A stretch of 64,000 nt of DNA from Qipengyuania_B sp965214525 (GTDB lineage Bacteria; Pseudomonadota; Alphaproteobacteria; Sphingomonadales; Sphingomonadaceae): positions 2,046,001 to 2,110,000 of the forward strand of contig OZ243959.1 in the NCBI GenBank assembly GCA_965214525.1. The letters are read 5' to 3'. Made by a program: the position numbers and the translations under genes. The notes below the pieces were generated by a model. The model saw only the letters and a program-made list of their open reading frames with translations, made no database searches and was not told the DNA's origin. Positions 27,108-36,404 of the stretch are shown here, piece by piece; within the stretch, counting starts at the first letter, position 1; each line of letters opens with the position of its first letter.

Positions 27108-30100
27108 TACTCCGCCGGAACCGCGCCCGGAGTCATTGGCGCCTGCGCCCTGTCGTCTCCTGGCCGATAGGTCAGGAACCTGTCGCGAAGGGCAGGGCCA
27201 AGCCGCTTCTCCAACCCGTCGGCAAGGCTGAAACCGGCAGGGATCAGCACCAGCGTCAAGACGGTCGACAAGATGAGGCCGCCGATGACCACCGTACCCA
27301 TCGGTGCCCGCCACGATCCATCACCGGCGAGCGATAATGCAGTCGGCACCATACCCGCCGTCATCGCCACGGTCGTCATCACGATCGGCTGGGCGCGCTT
27401 GTGCCCGGCATCGATGATCGCATCGAGCTTGGGCACGCCTTTCTCCATTTCCTCGATCGCGAAGTCGATGAGCAGGATGGAGTTCTTGGCGACGATGCCA
27501 AGCAGCATGAGGATACCGATGAACACCGGCATGGAAATGGGCTCTCCGATGATGAGGAGGGCGATCAGCCCTCCCAATGGCGCGAGCAACAGCGAAGTCA
27601 TATTTACCAGCGGCGAGACGAAGCGCCGGTAGAGCAGCACCAATACGCCGAATACCAGGAAGATGCCGCTGATGACGGCGATGGCGAAGCTGCCGATCAT
27701 CTCGGCCTGCCATTTGTCTTCGCCCACCGCGTCGTTGGAGACACCGTCGGGCAGGTTCTGCATGATGGGCAGCGCGTTGATCTGTTCCATGACCGGGCCC
27801 TTCACCGCGCCTTGCGCGAGGTCGGCCCCGACGAAGATGCGCCGCGTCTGGTTGTAGCGCTGGATCTGCGTCGGGCCGGAACCGAAGCTGATGGAAGCGA
27901 CACGCTTCAACGGCACGGATCCGCCATTGGCGGTCGGTACCGGCAGGTTCTCGATGGTCGACAAATCCTTCCGGGACGAACGCGGCAGGATCACCCGGAT
28001 CGGAACCTGCCGGTCGCTGAGCGAAAACTTGGCGGCGTTCTGGTCGATCTCGCCAAGCGTGGCGATGCGGATGGCAGTGCTCAAGGCCGTCGTGGTGACC
28101 CCCAATTGCGCCGCCAGTTCCTCGCGCGGTTCGATGATCAGTTCCGGCCGCTGGAGATCGGCGGCGATGCGCGGAGCGACCGCGCCCGGCACGTCGCGCA
28201 TTTCCTCGACCAGCGTTTGCGCGACGCTCTGCAGCCGCTGTGGATCGCTTCCGGCGAGCATGATGGAGATGTCGCGCCCCGTCCCGAAGCCTCCGCTATT
28301 GGACGCGAAAGTGACGCGCGCATCCGCAACCGTGCTCAGAAGCGGGGTCAACCGCCGCTGGAACTCGTTGCTGGTGGCATCCCGCTCATCCGCCGGAACC
28401 AGGTCGATATACAGGGTGGCGCTGCCTTCGCGCACGGCTTGGGTGATCAGGCTGACCTCCGGTTCGTCTTCCAGAAGCCCGGTGACCTGCGCGGCGATGG
28501 CGCTGGTCTGTTCGATCGTTGTTCCCGGGACCAGTTCGATATTGACCCGGCTGGTATCCTCGTTCTCGTTCGGCTGGAATTGCTGCGGCAATCCGGCCAG
28601 CAGCGCCACCGTCAGGATGAGCGCATAGACACCGGCGCAGAACGCGTAGAACCGGTGGTCGCGGGCGCGGGCGCGGAACCGGTCGGAAAAGCTGCGATAA
28701 TAGCGGCCGAAATGCCCCATCCAACCGAAAATCGCCCGCAGGATCACCGCGGCGAGGATTGCCGCTAGAAGTCCGGCGAAAGGCGCAATCATCGCCGCCA
28801 GCAGCAGCGGGATGCCGAGCCCCATCAACCCCAGAAATGCCTTCATTCCGAAATATGCCAAAGCTGCCACGATAGCGATTACGGCGGCAAGCGCGACGAC
28901 GCGATAGTACCACCTTGCCCGCACCGGCTCGACCTTGGCGAGAAGTGCCTGTGATCGCTCGGACTTCAGCGTCCAGCGCAGCACATTCATATAGACGTCC
29001 ATCGCGCGCCCTTCGCCATGTTCGGCGATACCGTGCGATTTGAGGAAATAGGCTGCGAACATTGGCGTGATGAGCCGGGCGACCGCAAGGCTCATCAGGA
29101 CCGCGACCACCACCGTCAGGCCGAACGGCTTGAAGAATTCACCCGGAATGCCGGGCATCAGGCCAACCGGCAGGAACACCGCGACAATCGAGAACGTGGT
29201 CGCCACGACCGCCAGCCCGATCTCGTCCGCCGCTTCGATCGACGCCTGGTAAGCGGATTTGCCCATCCGCATGTGCCGCACGATGTTCTCGATCTCGACG
29301 ATCGCATCATCGACCAGCACGCCGGCAACCAGGCTCAGCGCCAGCAGCGACAGGAAGTTCAGGTTGAAGCCCAACAGGTCCATGAACCAAAAGGTGGGGA
29401 TGGCAGACAGGGGGATGGCGATTGCGCTGATGAAGGTCGCGCGCCAATCGCGCAGGAACAGGAAGACGACGACGATCGCCAGGATGGCACCCTCGATCAA
29501 CGCCGCCATCGACGAGGTGTACTGGCTCTTCGAATAATGTACCGGGCTGAACAGTTCGGTGAAGCTGATACCCGGATTTTCCGCCTCGATATCCTCCAAT
29601 ACGGTCATCGCCAGGTCGTAGACCTCGACTTCCGAGACACCGCGCGCACGTTCGAACCCGAAGGTGACGACCTCGCGGCCTTCCACGCGCGAGATGCGCG
29701 ACTGCTCCGAAAAGCCATCGGACACGTCGGCCACCGCATCCAGCCTGATGGTGCGCCCGCCCGCAAGCGGAATGCGGGCCTGCGACAATTCGTAGGCGGT
29801 ATCGGCGTTGCCAAGCACCCGCACCGACTGGCGCGATCCGGCGATCTCGGTCTGTCCACCCGCGGCGTTCACGTTGATCTGGCGCAGCACCGCGTTGACG
29901 TCGCGCGCGGTCACCCCGAGCGATTGCATTCGCGCCGGATCGAGCGTGACCCGGATTTCGCGGTCTACCCCGCCCGCCCGGCTGACCGCCGCCATTCCCG
30001 GAACGGATAGCAGCTTGCGCGAAATGGTATCGTCCACGAACCAGCTCAGCTGCTCCATGGTCATGTCGTCGGCGCTGACGGCATAGAAAGCCAGCGTATT

Positions 30101-30517
30101 GCCGCCGTTCGATTCCACCTTGCGAACGCGCGGTTCCAGGATGCCTTCGGGCAGATCGCCGCGGATCTGGTCGACCGCGTTCTTGACCTGGTTGGTCGCC
30201 ACGTCGACATCGGTGCCGATCTGGAAGTTCACGAAGGTCTGGCTGCCGCCCTCGCTGGCGGTGGATTGCAGATCTTCAACACCGCTGATGGAGCGGACGG
30301 CCGCCTCCACCTTCTGCGTAATCTGCGTTTCGATCTCGGTCGGAGAGGCGCCGGGCTGATTGATCTGCACGATCACCGCGGGAAATTCCACGTCGGGGAA
30401 GTTGACCACCGGCAGGCGGTTGAAGGATACGAGGCCGGCGATCGTCAACCCGATGAAGAACACGATCGGGATGATCGGGTTGCGGATCGACCAGGCGGAT
30501 ATATTGCGCAGATCCAT
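27107..30517 (-). CDS. RND efflux transporter permease subunit
   Basis: A 1136-residue inner-membrane proton antiporter. The start MDLRNISAWSIRNP leads into helix 1. GASPTEIETQITQKVEAAV is the porter domain, and VAGVLVDDAIVEIENIVRHM carries the paired Asp of the proton relay in helix 4. A second half repeats the plan, with LGIVAKNSILLIDFA near the end. Between the halves (residues ~535-610) there is extra hydrophobic sequence that may add two or three helices to the usual twelve. The substrate is unknown. The ATG at 30515-30517 follows the adaptor stop by 4 bases. No TolC-type channel is in the window. Confidence 0.92.
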   Translation of the reverse strand: MDLRNISAWSIRNPIIPIVFFIGLTIAGLVSFNRLPVVNFPDVEFPAVIVQINQPGASPTEIETQITQKVEAAVRSISGVEDLQSTASEGGSQTFVNFQIGTDVDVATNQVKNAVDQIRGDLPEGILEPRVRKVESNGGNTLAFYAVSADDMTMEQLSWFVDDTISRKLLSVPGMAAVSRAGGVDREIRVTLDPARMQSLGVTARDVNAVLRQINVNAAGGQTEIAGSRQSVRVLGNADTAYELSQARIPLAGGRTIRLDAVADVSDGFSEQSRISRVEGREVVTFGFERARGVSEVEVYDLAMTVLEDIEAENPGISFTELFSPVHYSKSQYTSSMAALIEGAILAIVVVFLFLRDWRATFISAIAIPLSAIPTFWFMDLLGFNLNFLSLLALSLVAGVLVDDAIVEIENIVRHMRMGKSAYQASIEAADEIGLAVVATTFSIVAVFLPVGLMPGIPGEFFKPFGLTVVVAVLMSLAVARLITPMFAAYFLKSHGIAEHGEGRAMDVYMNVLRWTLKSERSQALLAKVEPVRARWYYRVVALAAVIAIVAALAYFGMKAFLGLMGLGIPLLLAAMIAPFAGLLAAILAAVILRAIFGWMGHFGRYYRSFSDRFRARARDHRFYAFCAGVYALILTVALLAGLPQQFQPNENEDTSRVNIELVPGTTIEQTSAIAAQVTGLLEDEPEVSLITQAVREGSATLYIDLVPADERDATSNEFQRRLTPLLSTVADARVTFASNSGGFGTGRDISIMLAGSDPQRLQSVAQTLVEEMRDVPGAVAPRIAADLQRPELIIEPREELAAQLGVTTTALSTAIRIATLGEIDQNAAKFSLSDRQVPIRVILPRSSRKDLSTIENLPVPTANGGSVPLKRVASISFGSGPTQIQRYNQTRRIFVGADLAQGAVKGPVMEQINALPIMQNLPDGVSNDAVGEDKWQAEMIGSFAIAVISGIFLVFGVLVLLYRRFVSPLVNMTSLLLAPLGGLIALLIIGEPISMPVFIGILMLLGIVAKNSILLIDFAIEEMEKGVPKLDAIIDAGHKRAQPIVMTTVAMTAGMVPTALSLAGDGSWRAPMGTVVIGGLILSTVLTLVLIPAGFSLADGLEKRLGPALRDRFLTYRPGDDRAQAPMTPGAVPAE

Positions 30518-30521
30518 CGCG

Positions 30522-31718
30522 TTATCGTGTCCGCTCGAGAACCGGGCGAACGACATCACCCTCGTTCAAGAAGCCGCCGGCACGCAGGACGATCCGTTCA
30601 TTGCCGGACAGCCCTTGCGCAATCGTAATGCCCCTGGGGGTTACGGAGCCAAGGGTGATTGCGCGCCGCTGCACCTTGTTCTGCGGACCCACGATGAAGA
30701 CGTAGCTGCCGTCATCGTCATTCTGCACCGCGCTTTCCGGCAGCACGGCGGCATTGGTGGTGCCGCTCAGAATGGTGGCGGAAGCGAACCCTCCGGGGCG
30801 AAGTTCCGGGGCGTAAGGCAGGGCGATGCGGGCCGTGCCCTGCCGATCTTGCGGATTGATCGTGGGCGCGACTTGCCAGACCTGCCCGGCAAAGGCTTTC
30901 GCGCTGCCGACCGGGGTGACCTCGGCCTGGGTACCGACCGAGATCTCGGCCAGTTCCGTCTCGTTCACCTGCGCCAGCAATTCCATCTCGCCGCCCTTGG
31001 CGATCAGGAACAGCGTGCCCGATCCGGCACTGACGGTCTGTCCGGGTTCGACATTGCGTTCGAGCACCAGCCCGGCTGCCGGGGCAACGACGTTGAGCCG
31101 CGCGGCGCGCGCCTGCAGTTCGCCCAGCTGAGCCTGTGCCACCCGCACGCGAGCCAGCGCGGCATCCCGGGTCGCGGTCAGCCGATCGATCTCCGCCTTC
31201 GAGATGAAGCCGCGCTCGACCAGTTGCGAAGCGCGATCGAGGTTGGCCTGCGCCAGATCGGCATCGGCCTGTGCGACGCGTATCTGCGCCGCGGCGCTGC
31301 GGTTCTGCTGCGTCTGGACGGAGCGATCGATCACCGCCAGCACCTGTCCTGCGCGCACCCATTGCCCCTGATCCACCGGCACCGAGACGACTTGCCCGCC
31401 TTCGCCGGCTACCCCTACGGGAAGCGCGCGACGGGCCGCCAGCGTGCCGGAGGTATTGATGATGCCTTCCACCGTGCTGCGCTGGGCGGGCACGACGGTT
31501 ACCGCGGGAACCTGCGCGTCGCCCGGCCCGTCGGCCGCCGCCTCCGCCGCGGAGGCGGACGGACGGGTGAGGTAATAGGTCGCCATCGCAGCTAGGGCGA
31601 TGACGAGGAGGGCGATCACGATGAGCTGTTTGCGTCGGCCGTTCAGGCGCGTTTGCGCGTCTTTCTCGCTGGAGAGATATTCCGCATGTTCACTGCGCAA
31701 ATCGGTTTCGTAATTCAT
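30522..31718 (-). CDS. RND efflux periplasmic adaptor subunit (membrane fusion protein)
   Basis: A 398-residue adaptor joining the RND permease to an outer-membrane channel. It has a single N-terminal transmembrane helix (LIVIALLVIALAAMATYYL, residues ~32-50), a lipoyl half (VVSVPVDQGQWVRAGQVLAVID), a helical hairpin (AAAQIRVAQADADLAQANLD), the second lipoyl half (VVAPAAGLVLERNVEPGQTV), and beta-barrel and membrane-proximal domains. It is the first gene of the adaptor-permease-DUF445 operon. A second ATG one codon upstream is equally possible. Confidence 0.92.
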   Translation of the reverse strand: MNYETDLRSEHAEYLSSEKDAQTRLNGRRKQLIVIALLVIALAAMATYYLTRPSASAAEAAADGPGDAQVPAVTVVPAQRSTVEGIINTSGTLAARRALPVGVAGEGGQVVSVPVDQGQWVRAGQVLAVIDRSVQTQQNRSAAAQIRVAQADADLAQANLDRASQLVERGFISKAEIDRLTATRDAALARVRVAQAQLGELQARAARLNVVAPAAGLVLERNVEPGQTVSAGSGTLFLIAKGGEMELLAQVNETELAEISVGTQAEVTPVGSAKAFAGQVWQVAPTINPQDRQGTARIALPYAPELRPGGFASATILSGTTNAAVLPESAVQNDDDGSYVFIVGPQNKVQRRAITLGSVTPRGITIAQGLSGNERIVLRAGGFLNEGDVVRPVLERTR

Positions 31719-31745
31719 CACGCAATTTCCACGAATCGGCGAGAG

Positions 31746-31758
31746 GTGTGTTACACCC
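31746..31758. promoter_or_regulatory. Short inverted repeat upstream of the RND operon
   Basis: GGTGTGTTACACC is a 13-bp inverted repeat (5-bp arms, GTT centre) lying 28 bases before the adaptor start. It could be an operator for a repressor encoded elsewhere. Its short length makes chance a serious alternative. Confidence 0.3.
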
Positions 31759-31870
31759 CTATATCACGCAAGAAGCGCTGTCACCCTCGCTCTACTCGTG
31801 CCTGTTCGCATGTGCAACGACGGCTTGCCGCCGAAAGCCTGAAGAACCGCCGAAAGCGACGCCCGCCATC

Positions 31871-31906
31871 AAAAAGGGGTGGCCAGCCATGACGGCCAGC
31901 CACCCC
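31871..31906 (-). terminator. Intrinsic terminator of the YmgE-type gene
   Basis: On the minus strand GGGGTGGCTGGCC and GGCTGGCCACCCC pair around a short loop and are followed at once by TTTTT. The hairpin lies just downstream of the stop at 31930, so it ends that transcript before the RND promoter region. Confidence 0.8.
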
Positions 31907-31929
31907 TGGTCTGTAATTGATTGTTCGGG

Positions 31930-32187
31930 TTACCGCACGCGGCCACGTTGAACCAGGTTCACGATGGCGAGCAATACGCACGCACCGATGAAACCGGCGA
32001 TCAGGCTCCACAGGTTGAAAGACGCAAGGCCCCCTACGCCGCCGCCGCCGATCAGCGCGCCGATAATCGCCCCGATGATACCGACGATAATATTCCAGAA
32101 GATACCCATCGAAGCATCACGGTTCATGACCATGCTAGCTAGCCAACCAATGATTCCCCCGACGATGATGGCAATGATCCAGCCCAT
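31930..32187 (-). CDS. GlsB/YeaQ/YmgE-family stress-response membrane protein
   Basis: An 85-residue protein with three hydrophobic segments and the family pattern MGWIIAIIVGGIIGWLASM, then GIFWNIIVGIIGAIIGALIG and SLIAGFIGACVLLAIVNLV. Relatives are induced by acid, osmotic or envelope stress, and their molecular role is unclear. It is a single-gene unit with its own terminator. Confidence 0.92.
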   Translation of the reverse strand: MGWIIAIIVGGIIGWLASMVMNRDASMGIFWNIIVGIIGAIIGALIGGGGVGGLASFNLWSLIAGFIGACVLLAIVNLVQRGRVR

Positions 32188-32278
32188 TCCAATGTCCTCT
32201 TGTTGCAGCCGAATTGGCTTAGTAGGACATGAACGGTCTCACTATGCGAACAGTTCCATAGCCGGGGGCTCGCCGCCC

Positions 32279-32578
32279 CTAATACTTTAATTGCCGCTCG
32301 TACAGATCGCGGTAATGCTGAATGCGCGTAACCCGTAATCCCTGCATTCCGGACCTGTCGACAGCGCGTTGCCAAGATGCGAACTCTTCGAGCGTGAGAG
32401 TGTAGCGTTCAAGCACTTCGTCAACCGTCAGCAAACCGCCATTGACGGCGGCAACAACTTCGGCCTTGCGGCGCACGACCCACCGTTTGGTGCTGGGCGG
32501 GGGCAGATCGCTGATCGCGAGCGGTTCGCCCAAGGGTCCGATGACATGATCGGGCCGGATATCGTCATTTTGGATCAT
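32279..32578 (-). CDS. sciP: CtrA inhibitor SciP (DUF1153)
   Basis: A 99-residue helix-turn-helix protein. The DUF1153 signature is visible: VIGPLGEPLAISDLPPP, TKRWVVRRKAEVVAAV, GLLTVDEVLERYTLTLEEF and GLRVTRIQHYRDLY. In Caulobacter, SciP binds DNA and the response regulator CtrA and represses CtrA-activated genes early in the cell cycle. Its presence supports an alphaproteobacterial host. The ATG overlaps the TGA of the preceding gene (ATGA), so the two are translationally coupled. Confidence 0.93.
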   Translation of the reverse strand: MIQNDDIRPDHVIGPLGEPLAISDLPPPSTKRWVVRRKAEVVAAVNGGLLTVDEVLERYTLTLEEFASWQRAVDRSGMQGLRVTRIQHYRDLYERQLKY

Positions 32579-32880
32579 CGTGTCTCTCGATCACTGGTGC
32601 GCTGTGCTTCGTCGATCAGAACAGAGCGCGCACGCTCGTCTATTCCATGCACGTTTAAGGTGTCGGCGTTACCGAAATGATAACCATGTTGCGCAGGCGT
32701 CCGGTCGAGCGACCCGAACCTGCCCTGCCCCAGCAATGCGGCATCCTTGCGCAGCATGGAGGAGCGCAATTCGCGCGCGACGCTCAATTGCGTGACCAGG
32801 TCGGACCAGCACGGCCGGCGCAACATGGGCGGCCCCTCCAGTGCCTTCAGCCGCTCTGCGATGATGTCGCTTTCGAACAT
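32575..32880 (-). CDS. Hypothetical protein coupled to sciP
   Basis: A 101-residue protein I do not recognise (MFESDIIAERLKALEGPPML...). The N-terminal half looks helical (WSDLVTQLSVARELRSSMLR). The second half is polar, has no signal peptide, and ends in many charged residues. Its TGA overlaps the sciP ATG by 4 bases, which argues that it is expressed. It is divergent from mnmA. A regulatory link to SciP is possible but unsupported by any recognised domain. Confidence 0.6.
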   Translation of the reverse strand: MFESDIIAERLKALEGPPMLRRPCWSDLVTQLSVARELRSSMLRKDAALLGQGRFGSLDRTPAQHGYHFGNADTLNVHGIDERARSVLIDEAQRTSDRETR

Positions 32881-32999
32881 TTGGTTGCTCTACCCGGCGA
32901 GTGTAAAGAACCGGTGAAGCCGCCACCCCCGTAACGCCCTTTGGCGGCGAAGGAGCGAGGCACTGGAAAGCCATGCCCGGTGCATGTAAGGCGCTGCCG

Positions 33000-34142
33000 A
33001 TGACCAATGCCACCGTCATGGACCGCGCGCAGGCAGCAGCCCTGTTCGATCTGCCCCGCCCCGCGGCGGACTGCCGCATCGTGGTGGCGATGTCGGGCGG
33101 CGTCGATTCGTCGGTGGTCGCGTCCCTTGCCGCGGCGAGCGGCGCGCAGGTTTTCGGCGTGACCTTGCAATTGTACGATTACGGCGCGGCTACAGGCCGC
33201 AAGGGGGCCTGCTGTGCCGGTGACGATATCGCCGATGCCCGTGCCGTCGCCGATCGGCTCGGGATCGCGCATTACGTGTTCGACCACGAGAGCGCCTTTC
33301 GCGAAGAGGTGGTCGACGCATTCGCGGAATCCTATCTGCAGGGTCAGACCCCCGTGCCCTGCATTCGATGCAATATGGGGCCCAAATTCACCGATCTGCT
33401 GGCGATGGCGCGCGAACTGGAGGCCGATTGCCTGGCGACAGGCCATTACGTGCGCAGGGTCCGGGGCGCGGCCGGCCCGCAATTGCACCGCGCACACGAT
33501 CCTGCGCGCGACCAGTCCTATTTCCTGTTCGCCACCAGCGAGCCGCAGCTCGATTACCTGCGCTTCCCGCTGGGCGCGATGCCCAAGGTGCAAGTTCGCC
33601 AACTGGCGAGTGAAGCGGGTCTTCAGGTTGCGGCGAAGCCGGATAGTCAGGATATCTGCTTCGTCCCCGACGGCGATTACGCATCGATCGTACGCAAATT
33701 GCGGCCGGAGGGAGGCGAGCCCGGCTCGATCGTGCATCACGAAACGGGAGCGATCCTGGGCCGTCACAAGGGTATCATCCATTACACGGTCGGGCAGCGG
33801 CGTGGCCTGGAAATCGGTGGATTGGCAGAACCCCTCTACGTGATTGCGATAGACGCCGCCAATCGCGCGGTGAGGGTAGGTCCGCGCCGCCTTTTGGCGG
33901 TATCATGCGCTCATCTGGTCGAGACCAACCGTATCGGCCCGATGCCGGACATGCCGCTGAGCGTGAAGGTCCGCTCGCTGGCCAAGCCGGTGCCAGTAAG
34001 CCTGGAGGGGGAACTGGGTTCGGGCCGGCCTGTCACCGTGCGTTTCGCGCAACCCGAACACGGGGTCGCACCCGGCCAGGCGGCCGTGCTGTATGCCGGC
34101 GAGCGCGTGCTTGGCGGCGGCTGGATCGACACGACGGGCTAA
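33000..34142 (+). CDS. mnmA: tRNA-specific 2-thiouridylase
   Basis: A 380-residue enzyme that thiolates U34 of tRNAs for Lys, Glu and Gln. The PP-loop AMSGGVDSSVVASLA binds ATP. The catalytic cysteines lie in PVPCIRCNMGPKF and DSQDICFVPDGDY. HYTVGQRRGLEI marks the central domain. A start at 33000 has AAGG 8 bases before the ATG; an in-frame codon 9 residues upstream lacks such a site. Confidence 0.95.
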   Translation: MTNATVMDRAQAAALFDLPRPAADCRIVVAMSGGVDSSVVASLAAASGAQVFGVTLQLYDYGAATGRKGACCAGDDIADARAVADRLGIAHYVFDHESAFREEVVDAFAESYLQGQTPVPCIRCNMGPKFTDLLAMARELEADCLATGHYVRRVRGAAGPQLHRAHDPARDQSYFLFATSEPQLDYLRFPLGAMPKVQVRQLASEAGLQVAAKPDSQDICFVPDGDYASIVRKLRPEGGEPGSIVHHETGAILGRHKGIIHYTVGQRRGLEIGGLAEPLYVIAIDAANRAVRVGPRRLLAVSCAHLVETNRIGPMPDMPLSVKVRSLAKPVPVSLEGELGSGRPVTVRFAQPEHGVAPGQAAVLYAGERVLGGGWIDTTG

Positions 34143-34199
34143 CCGCGATCGTCTGGCGACTTGAACCTTTGTCAACTTCCGACATGATGGACTGATGGC

Positions 34200-35264
34200 T
34201 TGACCAAGACCGCATTGATTACCGGCATTACCGGCCAGGATGGTGCCTATCTTGCGCGATTGCTGCTGGACAAAGGGTACATCGTACACGGCATCAAGCG
34301 ACGCTCGTCATCGTTCAATACGGAGCGGATCGAGAACATCTATCAGGATCCCCACGAAGGCGATCCCCGCCTGATCCTGCATTACGGCGATCTTACCGAT
34401 GCGACCAACCTGATCCGGGTGTTGCAGGAAAGCCGTCCGGATGAAATCTACAACCTGGCGGCGCAAAGCCATGTGCAGGTCAGTTTCGAAACGCCCGAAT
34501 ACACCGCCAATTGCGATGGCGTGGGCGCTCTGCGCCTGCTTGAGGGTATCCGCATCCTCGGTCTGTCGGACACGGTACGGTTCTTCCAGGCATCGACCTC
34601 GGAAATGTTCGGCGACGTGCGCGAATGCCCGCAGAACGAAGACACGCCGTTCTATCCGCGCAGCCCCTATGCGGTGGCAAAACTCTACGGCTACTGGATA
34701 ACGGTCAATTACCGCGAAGCTTATGGCATGCACGCCTCGAACGGCATTGCCTTCAATCACGAAAGCGCCATCAGGGGAGAGACGTTCGTCACGCGCAAGA
34801 TCACCCGGGCGGCGGCGGCAATCACGGCGGGGCTGCAGGATCGTCTCTATCTCGGCAATCTCGATGCCAAGCGCGATTGGGGCCACGCGCGCGATTACGT
34901 GCAGGCGATGTGGCTGATGCTGCAGCAGGACCGGCCGGGCGACTACGTGCTGGCCACGGGCGTCACCACCAGCGTGCGCCAGTTCACGCAATGGGCGTTC
35001 GAGGACGCCGGACGTCCGCTAGCCTTTCGCGGAGAGGGGGCGGCGGAGAAAGGTCATTGTCAACGGACCGGCGAGGTTCTTGTCGAAGTCGACCCGCGCT
35101 ATTTCCGCCCGACCGAGGTCGATCTGCTGATGGGCGACGCCACCAAGGCCCGGACCCAACTGGGATGGCGGCCGGTGACAGGCGTTCGGGAACTCGTTCG
35201 GGAAATGGTGCAGGCGGATATCCGGCAATTGTCCAGCACTCAGCCAACGACGATACAGGACTGA
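34200..35264 (+). CDS. gmd: GDP-mannose 4,6-dehydratase
   Basis: A 354-residue SDR that converts GDP-mannose to GDP-4-keto-6-deoxymannose. TGITGQDGAYLARLLLDKGY is the NAD(P)-binding start. IKRRSSSFNT, STSEMFGDV, YPRSPYAVAKLYGYW (catalytic Tyr and Lys) and DAKRDWGHARDYV are Gmd signatures. The start must be TTG at 34200, because an in-frame TGA lies at 34185-34187 and no other start codon intervenes. The next gene completes GDP-L-fucose synthesis, 4 bases downstream. Confidence 0.96.
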   Translation: MTKTALITGITGQDGAYLARLLLDKGYIVHGIKRRSSSFNTERIENIYQDPHEGDPRLILHYGDLTDATNLIRVLQESRPDEIYNLAAQSHVQVSFETPEYTANCDGVGALRLLEGIRILGLSDTVRFFQASTSEMFGDVRECPQNEDTPFYPRSPYAVAKLYGYWITVNYREAYGMHASNGIAFNHESAIRGETFVTRKITRAAAAITAGLQDRLYLGNLDAKRDWGHARDYVQAMWLMLQQDRPGDYVLATGVTTSVRQFTQWAFEDAGRPLAFRGEGAAEKGHCQRTGEVLVEVDPRYFRPTEVDLLMGDATKARTQLGWRPVTGVRELVREMVQADIRQLSSTQPTTIQD

Positions 35265-35268
35265 GGGC

Positions 35269-36213
35269 GTGTTCGAACTTGCCGGAAAGCGCGTGTATGT
35301 GTCCGGACACCAGGGGATGGTCGGGCAGGCGCTCGTCCGGCGGCTTGCGCGAGAGGATTGCGAGGTGGTGACAGCGCCCCGCACATGCGATCTGCGCAAT
35401 CAATCGGCAACGCAGGCCTGGTTCGCCGAGAACCGCCCCGATTGCGTCCTCATCGCGGCAGCCAAGGTCGGCGGCATCCTCGCCAATGCAAGCGCGCCCG
35501 CACCGTTCCTGTACGACAATCTGATGATCGCGGCGAACACGATCGAGGCGGCGCGCCAGAGCGGGGTCGCGAAGCTGCTGTTCCTGGGATCGTCCTGCAT
35601 CTATCCGCGCGAGGCCGCGCAACCCATGACCGAAAGCTCGCTGCTGACCGGTCCGCTGGAGCCCACCAACGAAGGGTACGCGCTGGCCAAGATCGCCGGC
35701 GTCAAACTATGTTCGGCCTATCGTCGGCAATATGGATGCGACTTCATTAGCGCCATGCCGACCAATCTGTACGGGCCAGGAGACAATTACGACCTGCGAT
35801 CAAGTCACGTCCTGCCGGCGTTGCTGCGCAAGGCACACGAAGCGAAGCACGGCGGTGCCGAAATCTTGCAGGTGTGGGGAAGCGGTACTCCCATGCGCGA
35901 GTTCCTGCATGTCGACGATCTGGCCGATGCCTGCATCTTCCTAATGCGTCACTACGTCGGCGAAGATCCCATCAATGTGGGGTCGGGCGAAGAAACCACC
36001 ATTGCCGACCTCGCGCGGATGATCGCCAAAGCCGTCGGTTTCAACGGGGCGATCGTGTTCGATCGCGCCCGGCCCGACGGGCCCGCCCGCAAACTGCTCG
36101 ACAGCAGCAGGATCAGACAGATGGGTTGGACCCCGTCGCTCTCGCTCCGCGATGGGCTCACAAGTACCTACCGGGCCTGGCTCGAGGCCGACTCGAGGGG
36201 TGAACCTGATTAA
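35269..36213 (+). CDS. fcl: GDP-L-fucose synthase
   Basis: A 314-residue SDR that epimerises and reduces the Gmd product to GDP-L-fucose. VYVSGHQGMVGQALVRRL binds NADPH. LIAAAKVGGILAN, LFLGSSCIYPREAAQPM (active-site Ser/Cys) and NEGYALAKIAG (Tyr-Lys) are typical. The start is GTG at 35269, just after gmd with a GAGG upstream. The sugar probably feeds a surface polysaccharide, possibly the locus from 45 kb on. Confidence 0.95.
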   Translation: MFELAGKRVYVSGHQGMVGQALVRRLAREDCEVVTAPRTCDLRNQSATQAWFAENRPDCVLIAAAKVGGILANASAPAPFLYDNLMIAANTIEAARQSGVAKLLFLGSSCIYPREAAQPMTESSLLTGPLEPTNEGYALAKIAGVKLCSAYRRQYGCDFISAMPTNLYGPGDNYDLRSSHVLPALLRKAHEAKHGGAEILQVWGSGTPMREFLHVDDLADACIFLMRHYVGEDPINVGSGEETTIADLARMIAKAVGFNGAIVFDRARPDGPARKLLDSSRIRQMGWTPSLSLRDGLTSTYRAWLEADSRGEPD

Positions 36214-36404
36214 CCGCGATAAACCACGTTCTTTCATATTGATGGCGCAGCCTGCCGCGCTTTTGGCATGAATGGAATTTGCATTTGACGGCGCCATGCA
36301 AAGCGACAATTGCTGTGTGCATGAAGGTGGGACTCATCAACTGCGCGCCATGCGCCCAAATCGGATGACTGGGCAGGAGCGCTGGATCATCAAGGGGAAT
36401 TGCA

